64,000 bases of DNA, taken from assembly GCA_947579605.1 (NCBI GenBank), contig OX388312.1:17879313-17943312 (forward strand). Reading direction: 5' to 3'. A program made the translations under genes and the position numbers. The notes under the pieces were generated by a model, which did no database searches, was not told the origin of the DNA, and saw nothing but the letters and a program-made list of their open reading frames with translations. Shown here in pieces: positions 9,902 to 24,900 of this stretch; within the stretch, counting starts at the first letter, position 1, and every line of letters begins with the position of its first letter. The DNA is from Athripsodes cinereus. Its lineage: Eukaryota; Arthropoda; Insecta; Trichoptera; Leptoceridae.

Positions 9902-12900
9902 GTAAGTAAACAAATTCATTTCCACTTGTTTATATTTTAAATCAATCAATTTTAAAATTATTAGGTACATTAGTAGGCATATTAATATTTTTTTTGCATA
10001 TTTTAATGGTAATTTACTAAAGATCTTGAATATGTGGATGACTTAGCTCTGTTTTATATATCTGTGTATGCATTACAGTGCAACACTAGTGCTCTTTATG
10101 AGAATTCATTTCACTTTGGCCTTTCAATCAATGTTGGTAAGACAGAGTTCATCTGTAATGAAACATGTACGAGAACTTACACCTCACTAATGGTTAGAAA
10201 CACCCAAACATCTCTGGTCAGTAAGTTTGAGTATCTGGGAACAACCATAACTCCAGAGGGTGCTCTCTAATTGGAATTACGAATCTGCATAGGAACTGCC
10301 AGCATATCAATAACATAGACAGAATTGGGAGGTCATTTGGACTCTGTGTCAGAAGTGCCACCTGTTCAGTACCTGTATTATCTCAATCATTCTATATGGT
10401 TGTGAGTCTTGACACTTAACCAAGGCCTGACAGTAGAAGATACTAAGTTCAGAAAATAAGTGTCTAAGAAAGATTTTTGATGTTAGGTGGTATGAGAATG
10501 GTGTATTGTGTAATACACGGTTCACCTATGACAACAACATCAGAGTGCTAGGAATGTCATGGGAAAAGGTGACTCAATTGGCACAGAGATGCTCTGAGTC
10601 GACGAGGCTGGTTATCTTGGAATATAAGGAGATATTCCGGATAATAATGACTTACAAATTTATTTCTAGCATAACTCGTGGAGGGACTGTTTATACATAA
10701 ACTCTGAGGATACCAAGTACATATTGGAACATGATTCTATATCAATTCAATGAGATCTGGGCAATCAACCATGGAATTTACAACTCTATATAACATCATT
10801 CGATTTACCATTCTGCACCTGTCAGAAAGTGATTGTAGGCAGTAATATTTCTCAGCCTCTTAATAAGTGAGAAATTTATGAAAATTCTTAAAGTTCATCA
10901 ACCGAATCGCCCTGTGTTGAATTTTTTTCAATTCTATCCTTGCGTAGCTCCAATTTGTAGAACAGTAATTATTCAAGTAAGCTGTTTAAGCTTGTTGTCA
11001 CATCCCAGAGTATTTGTATGGAACTGAGTTACTTAGCCAAGTACTCTGTTTGGAAAACATTAAACTGAGCATTACTCGGTATTCGGTTACTTGGTAAATC
11101 TTGTACTGGGTGCATTTCTACTTTTCACTTACATTGCATATAATCCAGCTTTCACCAATCAATAATACTTTGTGTTTTTAGTACCTGAAGCACCTACAGC
11201 TGTGAAGGCTTTGGCTATGGGAACTGACTCCATCCTTGTATCATGGAGAGCACCAACACAACCAAATGGAATCATCACTCACTACACAGTCTATACACAA
11301 GTCCAAGGATCTGAACCCGTTAGCACTAAGGTAGAGAAAGTTTTTATCCTTTAATGCTTAGATCCTATTTCTATCTGGTTTGCAAAATTTTCATTCAAAA
11401 TGTTCACATGATTTGTCAATATTCTGTCTCTGCAGTTGCCTACAAGAAATAAAAAAAGACACGCTCATTGTAAAAAATGTGATTGTGTTGTAAATTCGTA
11501 GATTTAAATTACCTGGTTCAAGTCTGAATGTTATTATTAGGTTACCGAACAACACACATTTTAACTTTTTATGTGTAATCTACAGGTACCAGCAATTCAG
11601 ATGAGCTACTCTGCAACTGAACTGAAACAGGCGCGTTACGATTTCTGGGTTCGAGCCTCTACTGTAATTGGAGAAGGTCAACCTTCACCCACAGTGTCGA
11701 CTAGCCCAAATACAAAAGGTAAATAAACAAAAAAAACTAAAAAGATCTACTTGTATATTTTTCTGGATATTTTTGTTTATACACAGCTTTGTATTAATTG
11801 TATGTGGTATTATAGTTCCAGCCAAGATTGCATCTTTCGATGATTCATTCACTGCATCATTCAAAGAAGATGTGAAGTTGCCGTGCCTTGCAGTAGGAGT
11901 TCCACCCCCTACAATCACATGGAAGGTATGACTTTAATTGTAGACAAGTTTTTTTTTTTATATATTTTGTTGTATTGTCGTTGTACACCAAATAAGGGTT
12001 ATATAATTCATACATTAATTTAAAAAATAATTAATACTGTAGAAATTTCTCGATAAGAACCATTTTATATAAAAACATTGTTTTAACTATTTATTTATAT
12101 TAATTTGAACATTCATTTGTTTACTTGCTACAATAAAAATTGTTCTGATAACGTTTTGAATGTAATAATACTATGTTAATTTCAAGTATGTCTAAGTCTT
12201 GAGAATGTCACATTATCTATATTTGGCATGCAACAACAATATATTGTGTGTATAAGATGGTATATGACGCTTGAATTTGTAATTCACAGGTAAAGGGAGC
12301 TCCATTGGAAACTTCTGACCGTGTCCGTCAATTACCCGAAGGTTCTTTGTTAATAGCTGGAGTAGCGAGGGACGATGCTGGAGATTATGTATGCCATGTT
12401 GAAAATAGTTTTGGATCTGACACTGTTACTCACAAGTTAACTGTTTTAGGTATGATTTTTATTGCGATTCACTCAAACCATCTTGCCAATCTCTTCATTG
12501 TTATATTAAGTAAATGTAATTTTCTTAATTTTAGCTCCTCCATTCCCTCCTGCTCTCTCCTTGGCCTCCAGCAGTGTTTCATCTCTCACTTTGAGACTCA
12601 AGTCTGTCAATGACACACCTACCCATGGCTACACTGTTCATTACAAGCAAGAGTTTGGAGACTGGGAAACCGTACAGGTTCGTGTAGTAAATTTCGCAAT
12701 AAATAAAGTCAACAGGTATTTCCGAAATCTTTCTATCCTCTATAATTAATTTATTTCTGTTATTTCAGATTCCAAGTCAAACAACTACTTACACTTTAGA
12801 AAACTTGTACTGCGGATCAAGATATCAAGTTTATGTTACAGCTCACAATGGGTTTGTCATTCATTTTATCCAATATTCTCAATTTATTTTTTCATTAAAT

Positions 12901-15900
12901 ATATTTATTGATAATTATTAGTAAGTAAATTCTTTTGTTTTCTTTTTAGCATTGGCACTGGAGAGGGTAGTGATGTTTTGAATGCACGAACTCGAGGATC
13001 TAAACCCATTGTTCCACGTGCTGCCGATTTCATGGAAGTTTCTAGTGGAAGTGTCACTTTGCATTTGAAACAGTGGCAAGATGGTGGATGCCCAATGACA
13101 CACTTTGTTGTTGAAAATAAAAAGAAGTAAATTTTCAGTTTTTTTTGTTTACAAATATATATTTATAAAGATTTTACGTGGTTTGAATTTCATTATTTTT
13201 ATATTACTGCCTTAACAGGGGTGCTGCAGAATGGAACCAAATCTCTAATAGTGTTAAACCCGGAGGTAATTTTGTTGTACTGGACTTGGAAGCTGCTACA
13301 TGGTATCTACTGAGAATTACCGCACACAACAATGCCGGATTCAACGTTGCCGAATATGAATTTGCTACATTGACTGTTACTGGAGGTTAGCGATAAATTT
13401 TAATTCTTTATATTATTATGTTATCAATTCTGTTTAAGGTTATTTATTGTATTTCTGAAGTGTAATGTCATTTATTTGGAGTTGGAATGATATTTTGTCT
13501 ATAGCCCCATTAACAAAAACGATTGGAGTTAGTTTTTATGTGATAACATACTCTAAAGCCACAATTGAATACCCACAAACAACTCATGCAAAAGCCATGT
13601 GGATGTTCAATAAGAATAGACAGTATATATTTTGTTTATTTTATTTCTAGCTATTTACGCAGTGGACTAGTCTTGACCAAACAAATTGAATGTGTCTTAG
13701 TACAGTTAAACAATTTGCATTTATATTTTTAATCCAATTAAAGTCATACCTATACTTATACATACAAACATATATATCATCATGCAACTTCCCTTGCGAA
13801 TTAGGTAGAAAGTATTGAGTACCGTCAACTCTTAAACTTGCACACCTTTTTCACTTTTTTCGCACTATGTAGATATTTTTAAATATATATTTTTCTAAAG
13901 CAAAATTTGTTTTATTCAAAACCTATGATAATGATGAATTCCAGTTATCAATTTATTTTTGTATTCTATGAGGGTTGCTACTTAAGTTTTGAGATACAGC
14001 AAAACCAGTATGAATATGGCAAATCTGACATTGTCATCGTAAAATTTGAAACATTTTATGGTAAACATACTCAGAACGTTTTGTCATACGAGAGATATTT
14101 CTATTGTTTACACGTACTTAAAAAATTTACTTCGTTAAAAAAATGAAATTAAATCATGAACATTTTCGTGCGATAATTTTCTATGACTTTCGACGTGGAT
14201 TAAACTAATAACAGTATGCCGATCAACTCGCTTTGACTTTTGATGGTGAAGCACCATCTTAAACCACCGTGTTTCGCTAGTTTTCTGAATTCAGTCGTGG
14301 TCACACTTCGTAACAGGACAAATTTCGTAAAGGTCGTAAAAATTGGCTGCTGTGCCAGAAAACATCAATGCTATGCGTGAACTGACTTTGCAAGATCATC
14401 ACGTGACATACGGTGAGATTGAGGTATGCTTGGACATTGGTTCCACTTGCATACATTTAATATTGCATGAACATTTGGTCGTCAAAAAGATTTTTCCGCG
14501 TTGAATACCGCATAGTTTGACAATCGCTCAAAAAACGGCTCATGTCGATTGTTGCAAACAAGTGATGAAAAAATTCAATTGTGGTGCTTCAAAAGACGTT
14601 TATAAGATTGTGACAGACGATAAATCATAGATCTATGCAGATGAGCCCGAAACTAAACAGCAATCGCCTGTATGGGCCTTTCAAAACGAGTCAAATCCAA
14701 CAAAAGTCGTTCGCGCATGAAGCACTTCAAAGCAAATGGTCGCCTGTTTCTTCGGAATTACTGAACATATCGTTACCATTCTATTAGAGCAACGTAGAAC
14801 GGTTAATTCTAAATGGTATATCACCATTTGTTTCCCAGAAGTGTTCGTTAAAATAAGGGAAACCAATTGCTGAAGACGAATCATTCTCCACCACGATAAT
14901 GTAAGCTCTGACACATCAGCTCAAACAAGTGCATTTTTGAGCATTCAAAACATCGAATTGATGGGTCATCTGCCGTACAGTCCTGATTTATCACCCAATG
15001 ATTTCTTCTAATTCCCGCAGATCAAAAATAAATTGTGGGGTCAACGTTTTTTGACGCCTGAAGAGGCGGTTGATGCGTTCAAATCACATGTTCTGGAGGT
15101 ACCTCAATCAAACTGGAAAAAGGGCGTCAAAAATTGGTTCAAAGAAATGCAAAAGTGTATTGATCTTCATGGAGAATATTTTGAAACATAATAAAGCCAT
15201 TTTAGATTATAAATATTTTTTTTTAATTGTGTATCTCAAAACTTAAATAGCAACCCTCGTAGATATTACCAATACACAATAATGTTGGTGATTAATTCCT
15301 TACTTATATGATAATATTTTCAACTTTTGCAGTTTACAATACAACTTTGTTTCAATTTTGTCTCTTCTTACACATTTGATAATTAAATATTATTATAAAA
15401 ATTAAACATTGTGTCGATAGATATATCATTTTTTTCGTTATCCCTACTTTCAGAAACAATTACTAGTAGAAATTATGGGAGAGTATATAAATTGTGCAGT
15501 ATTTTATTGCAATATGCATTATTTGTTATGGCAAGGTGTATTTCTCTGAAATTCGCCTGAATATTTTGTTTCATTTTAATATTTTATTTTGTAATATTTG
15601 TATTCAAAGTTGACCTCACACATTCTGTGATCATTTTAAATTTGTCATCACTCAACTTAAAAATTTCTAAAGCTCCCTCCTTAAAAGGATGTTCAGTATA
15701 AAAGTTTTCAAATGTTTTTATAACTACATATTCTATTCACCAATGTGTGAACAAGTTTCAAGATGGCTATTGCAATTTTGAGATATTGGAGGCTTTTATT
15801 GAGTTTTTTGAGGCATTGCCGTCTTCCGTTCCTGAAAATCTAGACTTCAGCATCCTACTTCTTTAATGTCTGTGTTCTTTCCATCAAGTATTTCCAGGTT

Positions 15901-18900
15901 TGACCTACCATATTTTTCACAAAGGGCTTGCATGCACTCCATGAGGGTTTATTTTAAAAAAATCTGTCAGCATGTTCCAAAACCTATACTATCTTTCACA
16001 GTACCTCGCTGGACAAACAAAGTTTTGTTCTTATTGGCCACAATATTTTTCTCTTCATTGGGTAATATGGCTGTTATTTATTTAGCTTAAGAATTATGTA
16101 CTTTTAATATTTTTCTCTTCATTGGGCAATAAGGCTGTTATTTATTTAGCTTAAGAATTGTGTAATTTTTATAGGCTTTTAATTTAACACAAAGTAAATA
16201 AAAAAAAACACATACTTACTATTTTATCTGTATTCCATCCAAATTAAGTCTGTTTTGTATCGTAATTGTATAGATGAAGGATGTCACAAACTACAGAAAT
16301 GAATTGGCTTCTAACATTGTCACTCTGATTTGAGGATCATCATTATTATCAATCTTGTCAAATGTAAAAATATGTGGAAGTTGCATGATCTTGATATTGA
16401 TATGTATACATAGACAAAATGTTTTGTAAACCCATAAACAAAACAACCCATTAACAAATTGTACCTGAAAATTATTCTCATTAACCGCATCATTTTGGTT
16501 CAGATTTATTTTCATTGGTGTATGTATTACTGATAACCAAAGTATTACATATTGTCTAAATTTCAAGTTCTTCCTTGCATACTGGTATGAGACACAAAGT
16601 TTTATAGTGCAAGTCTTATGTTGTGGTAATAAATACACTCATTACTATACCATAAGCATGTAAAACTTTGTGTTTTATTATGTAAATGAAAGGATACTGG
16701 TGAATTAAAATGTATGGTTAATGGGGTTTGAATGATTTTCAGGTACAATTTCACCGATTCGTGATTCCCCCTCACTGACCACTGAGGACACAATAAAACT
16801 ACTTCTTTCCAATTTGAATCTGATAGTACCAGTGGTGGCTGCTATCGTAGTCATTGTCATTGCAATTATAGTAATATGTGTTGTGAAGGGAAGTCAAAGC
16901 TACGGAAAAGGTTAGTAGACTTTTTTCTATTTTGAATGTTTGATCAACAGGAACTATCGCTCCTCTTCCTGGAGGTGGTATTGGATCTGGCCCCCATGAG
17001 ATTCCAGTTTGGTTGAAGGCGTGGTTGGAACCAGAAGTATTGGTGCCTATTCTAGCCACCATTGTAGTGCTAGTTGTAGGAATTGTGGTAATCTGTGTTA
17101 CTCTAGCAAGGAGACACCAACCACATCGGCTCCGAGGTCAGAAGGACGTGTATTGTATGTATAGCTGTGGCATGAGCCTGCAGGCTTTTCTTCTTTCTTT
17201 TTATCAAATGAGGATATCAAATCTTTCACCCATATAATTAATGTAGAATTATATTTACATACATAAAAATATGAAACAACTAAAATTCATTTCACATTAA
17301 TTCTTTATGTAAATACACAATAGAAAAAAGTTATTTTCTTACAGAATTTTGTATCTCCAGATAAATATTAAAGTTTCCCTGAGTTATTTATTGGTTTGGA
17401 ACAAATCTCAATACTTGATACTTGTGAACATCAGAGTGATATCCTCATTACCTCATCACTTGTCGTAACATTTCAATTTCTTAATGACTTGTTTTCCATT
17501 TAGTCTCCTTTATCTTTTCTTCACATCATACTTATTCATCTTAATGAACTAATTTTCCATTGGCTGTGTTCAATGTTTATTTATGTTATGTGAATAATAC
17601 TATTTGATGTTACTTATTTTTATAATCAATGTACTTACTTTGAAATTAACTTTTTCCTCTAGTGTGTTCTAGTTGGTTTACAATGGTTTCGTGTAATACT
17701 TTATTAGCAATATATAATTTCTAGATTTGTTTTAATGAGAATGTTATTGTTATCATTATAATTTTATAGACTCTTAATTGTTTTTCATGATTTGTCCATG
17801 TTGAATAGAAAATTAGATCGTTTTATAGAAAAACATTTTAGATTTTTTCATACTTTTAACTAGAACTATTAATTTGTTGGAAATTCATTACAATTGCTAA
17901 TATTTGTACCATTTTTCGTAAATAATAAAATTACAAAGGTGCACAGTTATATTACAATATGGATATAAATATTATAATATTCATTTAAGTTGAATCAATT
18001 CCTCTGTTAAATTAAAAGTTTATTTTTGAATGTAAAGTGCTGTAATAAATCATAATAATGAAGCACAATAATAATTATAAATATCTGTACAGCACTGATA
18101 GAGCACATTACTGTTAAATCATTTGTATATTTACACCCCATTCACAATCGCGAAATAGTAACCGCTATTCCAATCCATAATATGTGTGTTCTTTATTCTG
18201 ACTAAAATTATTCTCAGCTAACAATTATGGAGCATTCTGACCATTTGAAAAATTTAAAAATATTTTTATTGTGGAATGAAATGTACCTATATATAATGAG
18301 TTACAATCCATTGGATTGGTCTGCAACGAGTTTTGACTTATTTCTCCACTCCTCCCTATTCTCAGCCAGTCTCTTCAACTCCATATATGAGCCACAGCTC
18401 ATGTCCCTCTTCAGTTGGTCCATATAGGCGTCCTATATTGATGAAAAATTATAATTTTTTGTATAATATCAAGTTGGTGCAATCTTATAGAACAATTTGT
18501 TTTGTGAGCAATGATTTAAATCAGGGACAACCTTGTTCTCATACTGGGCATGCTTGGTAACCCAGGGTCTAAAAATATGTATTTTTTTATGAGTATGGGT
18601 ATTAAAAAAATAATTCATCAAGTAAAACATGCAATATTATCTCATACCATCCATTTGGTATTAATGAAATTTATGTTACCTCATTTAGATGATGTTGTTT
18701 ACAACCAATCTATGATGAACCCATCTGGAACATTGGATAAGAGGAGGCCTTCTCTACGAGATGAACTTGGCTACATTGCCCCTCCTAACCGCAAGCTACC
18801 CCCTGTACCTGGTTCCAACTACAACACCTGCGATAGAATTAAACGTGGCGCTGTTATTGGTAAGACTAAACTAGTCCATGCTATAAATTAAACGCACATA

Positions 18901-21900
18901 ATGTATTTTCGACTAACATTATTTGTAATTCAAACTTTATATTTATTTGTGTGTAAAGAATACAGAGTGATTGTGTTTATGTATTTTATAAAATAATAGT
19001 AGGATTAAAAGTACATATATATTTGAATGGATTAATCAATCCAAATTTTCTGTGTTTCTCGACAATCTTGGAATATTGTATTTAATAAATAATCTTATAT
19101 TGAAGAATGCTAATATCACAGAACTAACAAAATATGTTACTACTGGAATATTGAAAATAGTCAGCTATGTATATTTTATTTTAAGTGTTAATGTCAAGTA
19201 TTTTATTTTATGTAAATGTTAACAGGACTTCACAGCCAGAATTTAATTTGAAATCGTTCGACTATATGCAAAAAATTGCCTAAAAACAGGTGTTTACTCC
19301 AAATTTTAACTTTTAAACTACGTACGAACCAATAAACTACGAAGCATTAAAAAAATACTGTCTCTCTTTTTGCGGTAAGTGAAAAGGGAGATAAAGAAAT
19401 GAAGTATATTTCACTCATTATCTATACACCACTTGGTCACTAACACACGTAAATATAGTTAATATTATGTCCGAAAAACTACGAACATTAAAAAATCACT
19501 GTCTCTCTTTTTGCGGTAAGTGAAAAAGGAGATAAAAAATGCGACGTACGTGATGTATATTTCACTCATTATCTATGACACCAAATGACACAAAAATCAT
19601 TGCGTACAAAGACATAATTTTTAACAAGATTGTGCACTCCATTGAAAAAACGGCATGTATAATGCAATTGATGCACCAGAGGTCAACAAGGCCCACCTGC
19701 GAGAGAGCATTCATGCCCCAAGAGTTATAAATAGGCCTACATATACCTATACATGAATATAGCAAACACGTATAGGTAGACTATTATTATTTTTGCTGGA
19801 TAGTGGTAGGTGTTTACTTAATTGGCGTTCCCTTCTCTCTGCTTACTCCACATGGGATGTGGCGTGAGGGTATAGATAGATTCATCAAATCATTGGTCAT
19901 AAAAAAGCTTATTAGCTTTACATGTCTACCTTGTTGTATGTACATATATGTGGGCGTATAAGTGGGTATATTTCCAATAAAGTACTCAAATACTTTTTTT
20001 TTAATAATACTCAGTTTTATTCTGCAACAATTATATAATTTATATTATACACCTTAAAAAGTACACGTAAAGTAGGTATATTTGAGTTTATCCATAATTT
20101 GTTGCACCATTCTGCATTGAGTTGACCATAATTTATTCTTTCTTCTGGGACGTCAAATTAAGTGACAATGATGGCTGCCTTAAGAAACGGCGACTGTGGC
20201 ACCAGTGCTGCAAAAGTATAAAAGAATATTTAATATGTTTTTCCCTTGTTTATTATTTTTGACTCCACCATTAAATTGCAAACAACAAAAAGGCCGGGAT
20301 TTGGAGAGAATGATTCATGCATCTTTAGTATCACAAAAAAAGATTTGAGTCATCATAATCCAAGGATAAATTTACAATCTGTCCATATATTTGCAGAGTA
20401 TTTTTTCATCATCGAAATAAAACAAAATTATAGCAATAAAGTGATTAAATGTGTAATCGTGTCTTATGGCCGGTTTCAATAACCTATCTATCCGTGACTA
20501 TCGATTGAAATGTATGATTCAAAATATAGAACACAATAGATTTCAATCGACAGGAGCGGATAGATAGATTATTGAAACCGGCCAATAATGCACAGTCTTA
20601 TTAAAGTACAATGTCTTTGTGCTAAAATTTCACGTGGAAATGGAATGTCAAAATATAAATATTATATGTTTCCATAGTAACCATACATGCAAAGTGGTTT
20701 CTGCAAATATGTAAATATATAATATGCATATTTAGAAAACTTCGAATACTCATAATAATCTAAAAATCAAATGCATGCTGAGATATATTTTTACATTAAA
20801 CCATTTTCTCACTATTGATTCACAAACTAATTTTATATTATTACTTATTACATTTATGGAATACTTAAATCATTCGCAAACTAGTGAATAGCATCATGAA
20901 TAAATACATAAAATAAAATAATAATAATTGTACCAAAGCTTGTTTTAAAACATACATATGTATCCGAGATTCAAACATGTTGCGTGTATTCATATATCAG
21001 CTTATTTGAAATAGTAACATGAAAATAAGATAATACGTGCTGATTTTACTATATACCTAAATATCAGGATATCAGTTAAGAACTATGTACTTACATTTGC
21101 AAATGATAATTCAAGTCTTAGTAATTCTCCATCACCGTTTTAATGTCACTAATCATCTAATCATCTGATAATCTGGAAAGTATAAAACATAAAGAATTTA
21201 TTAATTTATTCTATCAGAAACATTGTTTGCTTACTCACGCGTATTAAAATATTTTATTTTTAATAATTACTTTAGGAAAGGTTACGTTACAAAAAAAAAA
21301 ATATGTCAAAAACGATATAATATAAATCAACCATTATAATATACTCACTCATTTTGATCATGTGAATAATATGTAGCTAATTTATTTTTTCTTAACATTC
21401 GTAATGACTCTTTCGTCATTTTAAATAATGAAAAAATTAAAATAAAACTATAAATCAGTGTATTTAGTATATTTCTGATTTAATACTAATACTCACAAAA
21501 ATAACAAAATGTTGCTATGACAACAATATTGACATCGGTGAATGTCATTCTGAGGAGTTCATACACAAAGTTACCTACATCAACTCTAGAACATTGAAAC
21601 TAAGAAAACAGCATACCTAAATAAATTTGGTGAATTCTTTGCAGAGTAGGTACCGGCAGCAATTTAGATCCCTGATACCGGATATATTTCTATGTATTTG
21701 TATTATTTTATCATAGTCTTTGTAAGGTATACGAACTGTAATTTAGTGTTAAGAGCATATTTTCTGTATTCATCTTTTAATAATTGGATATTAGCTGGCA
21801 CTTTGCGTTTATCATTAGAAAAGAAATATGTTGCAACTAATAAGCAAAAAGAGAAATAGGCGGATATGCTGAGGTCAATCTACAGTTTTATTAAGTACAC

Positions 21901-24900
21901 AAACAAGTTCACCAACATTAAATTAAAAATAAAAAAATACTAATTTATTTGAATTAATTATATAAAACACTTATTTGTAGTGTTTAAACTGTGACTTTTT
22001 ATTGATTAAAAGTCACAGTGGATATAATATAAATAAGTGATTTATTTGTAAGTAATTCAACATGAATTTCCACCGAGAACCGTCGGTTGAAAATATCAAC
22101 TTCACTGATTTATTTTACTTCATTCATAGTTAAATATTTGTGAAAAATGGATCGGTGTGCCTTTACTTGTGAACTCCTCATCTATAGTACTGAACACTCA
22201 TTCTCGTATTCGTCGATTCGCATTTTGACAGACATGGAAATAAATATTATTTAGGTATATTAAGTTATAATGTTTTTTTTTATGAAAAAAAAAACATTTA
22301 TATAGGGATTACTTGATGACACATATAAAAATATGTTTCCTTGGTAAAAATCAAGTAATCTAGTGCTGTAATTATGTAGTTTCAAGCATAAAACCATCTC
22401 TATTTTTTAATAATTTTAAATAAATAATCAGACGCAGATTCAACAGATGCCGACTCTTTGGCTCGGCTGGCCGAACTAACCCGATTTTTGAGTTCTACGG
22501 AAATTTTCATAAAAACTTTCCCGCAAGCGGAAAATTTAAAATGAAAATTTCAAAATATAAATAACACATCACGCTATTATAATCATATGACAAATTATTC
22601 AATTAAAATTGTTTTAAATATGTTTTCCTTATTCGAACTTGACGAACTAAAAATTATATTTTCTTATGTGCACGTCACAAATCCCATTTTTTTTGCATAT
22701 TAAAAAAAATACGGCTAAATATTACCCAAATTTAAGAAAAATAGGTTTTTTCTAAAGCATCCTTGGAGCAAAATTTACTTCATCATTTATGTAACCTCTA
22801 AGATGATTGTCTTAAAATACCTCTGCTAGTCGTGATGAAATTTCGGAAGGTGTTTTTCAATCGATAATTTCTACATGAATCTCTCGGTTATTTTTTTTAT
22901 TATTATTAAAAATACATTAAAATATGTTCAAATTTTGATATTATCAAAAACAAACAGTAAAAATATCATCTCGATCACGAAAATATTGCAATTAATTAAT
23001 AATCAATGTTGAAAAATGGTTGCGTAAAATCATGTGACAATTTCGAGTTCCCTACCTATCAAGGGCTCTTAATTATCTACAAATATAATTATGTATTTTG
23101 TAATTTGTGTAACAATGTATTGTGACATTTCATTAACTAATATGTACTATAGCCGCATGTAGCCTAACCAAAATAATATCTCTGTAAGATCGTGTTGGTG
23201 AACTACATCGTCACAAGGTAACATGCATGTACTTGTTGTGTGAATTAGATCCTTTGCATTCATATTTTTATATTATTTAGTGTGGAGAAATTAGTTTAGT
23301 AAGAGAACATGGCAAATGTCTTAATACTCTGTGATTATGAATTTTTCAATTCAGTTGGGGCAAGGCAAGGTATAGATAGATAGCAAACTAATTTATTTCA
23401 ATTCAGTTGGGGCAAGGCAAGGTATAGATAGATAGCAAACTAATTTATTTCAATTCAGTTGGGGCAAGGCAAGGTATAGATAGATAGCAAACTAATTTAT
23501 TTCAATTCAGTTGGGGCAAGGCAAGGTATAGATAGATAGCAAACTAATTTATTTCAATTCAGTTGGGGCAAGGCAAGGTATAGATAGATAGCAAACTAAT
23601 TTATTTCAATTCAGTTGGGGCAAGGCAAGGTATAGATAGATAGCAAACTAATTTACTGATTAATATAATTGGTTGTCTGTATCGTGATAGTATTCTTGGA
23701 ATTTTGAAACGGGAGTATGTGGGTTCAAATTTAGCTCCTAATGTAATCCACTTTCATGAAATAGGTACTTAAATGTAAATTGTTTACATGAGGATGTTTA
23801 TAATGTTCATGTGATTCAATTGATAAACTGTACTCAACTTCTTTCTCCTGTACGTTGTGTATTATTTTATCATTAGCACTCATATTTATTATTTAAGGAA
23901 TCATTATTATTCATCTCTTAAGCTCATAAACTCATTATGCAATCATTTCCTTTATATTAAATTTTATTATTTCAATATAATCTTTCCCCATTTCATTGAT
24001 ATATTTTTGTGTTTCATCATAAATAGTTAATTCAATTCTTTATATTTTTAGCAATATTGCAACCTTCTTTTATTTTTCATTTGTTACTTTTTTAATGTGA
24101 AATAGTTTTTTCATTAGTTTTTTTGCTCATTCCCATTTCATTATGATTAGTTTTGTATTGCTTGATGGTTGTGGTATCAGGTAACTCAATGAGGTCCCCA
24201 CACTCTACTTGGGATCCAAGGAGGCACCATTATGAGGATCTCCGTAATTCAGGAAGGCACATTAGAAGAGGAGGGTCCAGGGAGAATTGTAGGACAGGTA
24301 AAGAGAAATTTACTTTTTTTTCAATGTGTAATAGTTGGAAATGTCAACTTATTCATATTGATTTTACAAGACTATGATTTGTGAAAAGAATCTTAATTAA
24401 ATTGTATGTATTTTGTTAATGATATAATAATTCAATTGAACAAGGGGACCAATGGTAAGTTATACATATTCTTTAGCTCTGTTTAAAATAATATATTTTT
24501 TATTTTGTTAGGTATGTAATTTTTGTTACTTTTGTTAACCTTTATTATTTTTTAAGCTGACTATTTTCATGAATCTCTTTATTTTTCTCTTTCTTTCACA
24601 TTATAATTTTAATTTTTATCTCACATTATTATAGAAAGTATGTATTTAAACCTTTTGAACAAACTTTATTTCAACATGTTTGTTGTATGTGATAGCTGGA
24701 ATGGAAGATGAGATCTGCCCCTATGCCACATTCCACTTGCTAGGCTTCCGAGAGGAAATGGATCCCGCTAAGGCTGGTCTCAACTTCCAGACTTTCCCTC
24801 ATGGTAATGGAATGCCACATGCTGGAACTATGGGCCCACCTCATCACAACCCTCATAATGCTCACTCCCGCTCCGGATCTCAGTCCATGGTATGTTAGAT

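Larger units (their letters stand above)
13386..16742 (+). other. Intron before the alternative TM exons
   Basis: 3.36 kb, by far the longest intron in the extracellular part seen here; its neighbours are 85-100 nt. It holds the mariner at 13969-15259 and a 64-bp tandem duplication at 16043-16170, otherwise AT-rich sequence without coding signal. Choice between the two TM exons must be made across this intron, so enhancers, silencers or pairing elements could lie here, but I cannot point to one. Confidence 0.6.
18860..24180 (+). other. Long Dscam intron
   Basis: 5.3 kb without a supported gene. It holds a two-copy repeat at 19325-19580, a short copy of a dispersed repeat (19800-19880), a palindromic MITE (20466-20588), a dispersed repeat copy (21960-22110) and the minisatellite at 23347-23658. 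The rest is AT-rich with no recognisable signal. Confidence 0.6.

Noticed and set aside
13907..14146. A 79-codon ORF in the Dscam intron
   Set aside because: It spans the left inverted repeat of the mariner, starting before it, and has no codon or motif support.
17115..17141. An earlier donor for the second TM exon at GAG-GTCAGA
   Set aside because: It would not restore DVYYDVVYNQ; the donor at 17155 does, with the right phase.
16743..17154. A single large exon or two consecutive TM helices used together
   Set aside because: Each block has its own acceptor and donor, matching phases, and each substitutes for the other; the 40-nt gap is probably too short to splice and is not in-frame coding in the needed phase.
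22280..22370. A hairpin-like TTTTTTTTTATGAAAAAAAAAA and AAGTAATC pair as a MITE
   Set aside because: Low-complexity A/T pairing and a very short second stem; not distinguishable from chance.
23347..23658. A CRISPR-like array
   Set aside because: The 52-bp units are directly adjacent with no variable spacers, and the genome is an insect's. It is a minisatellite.
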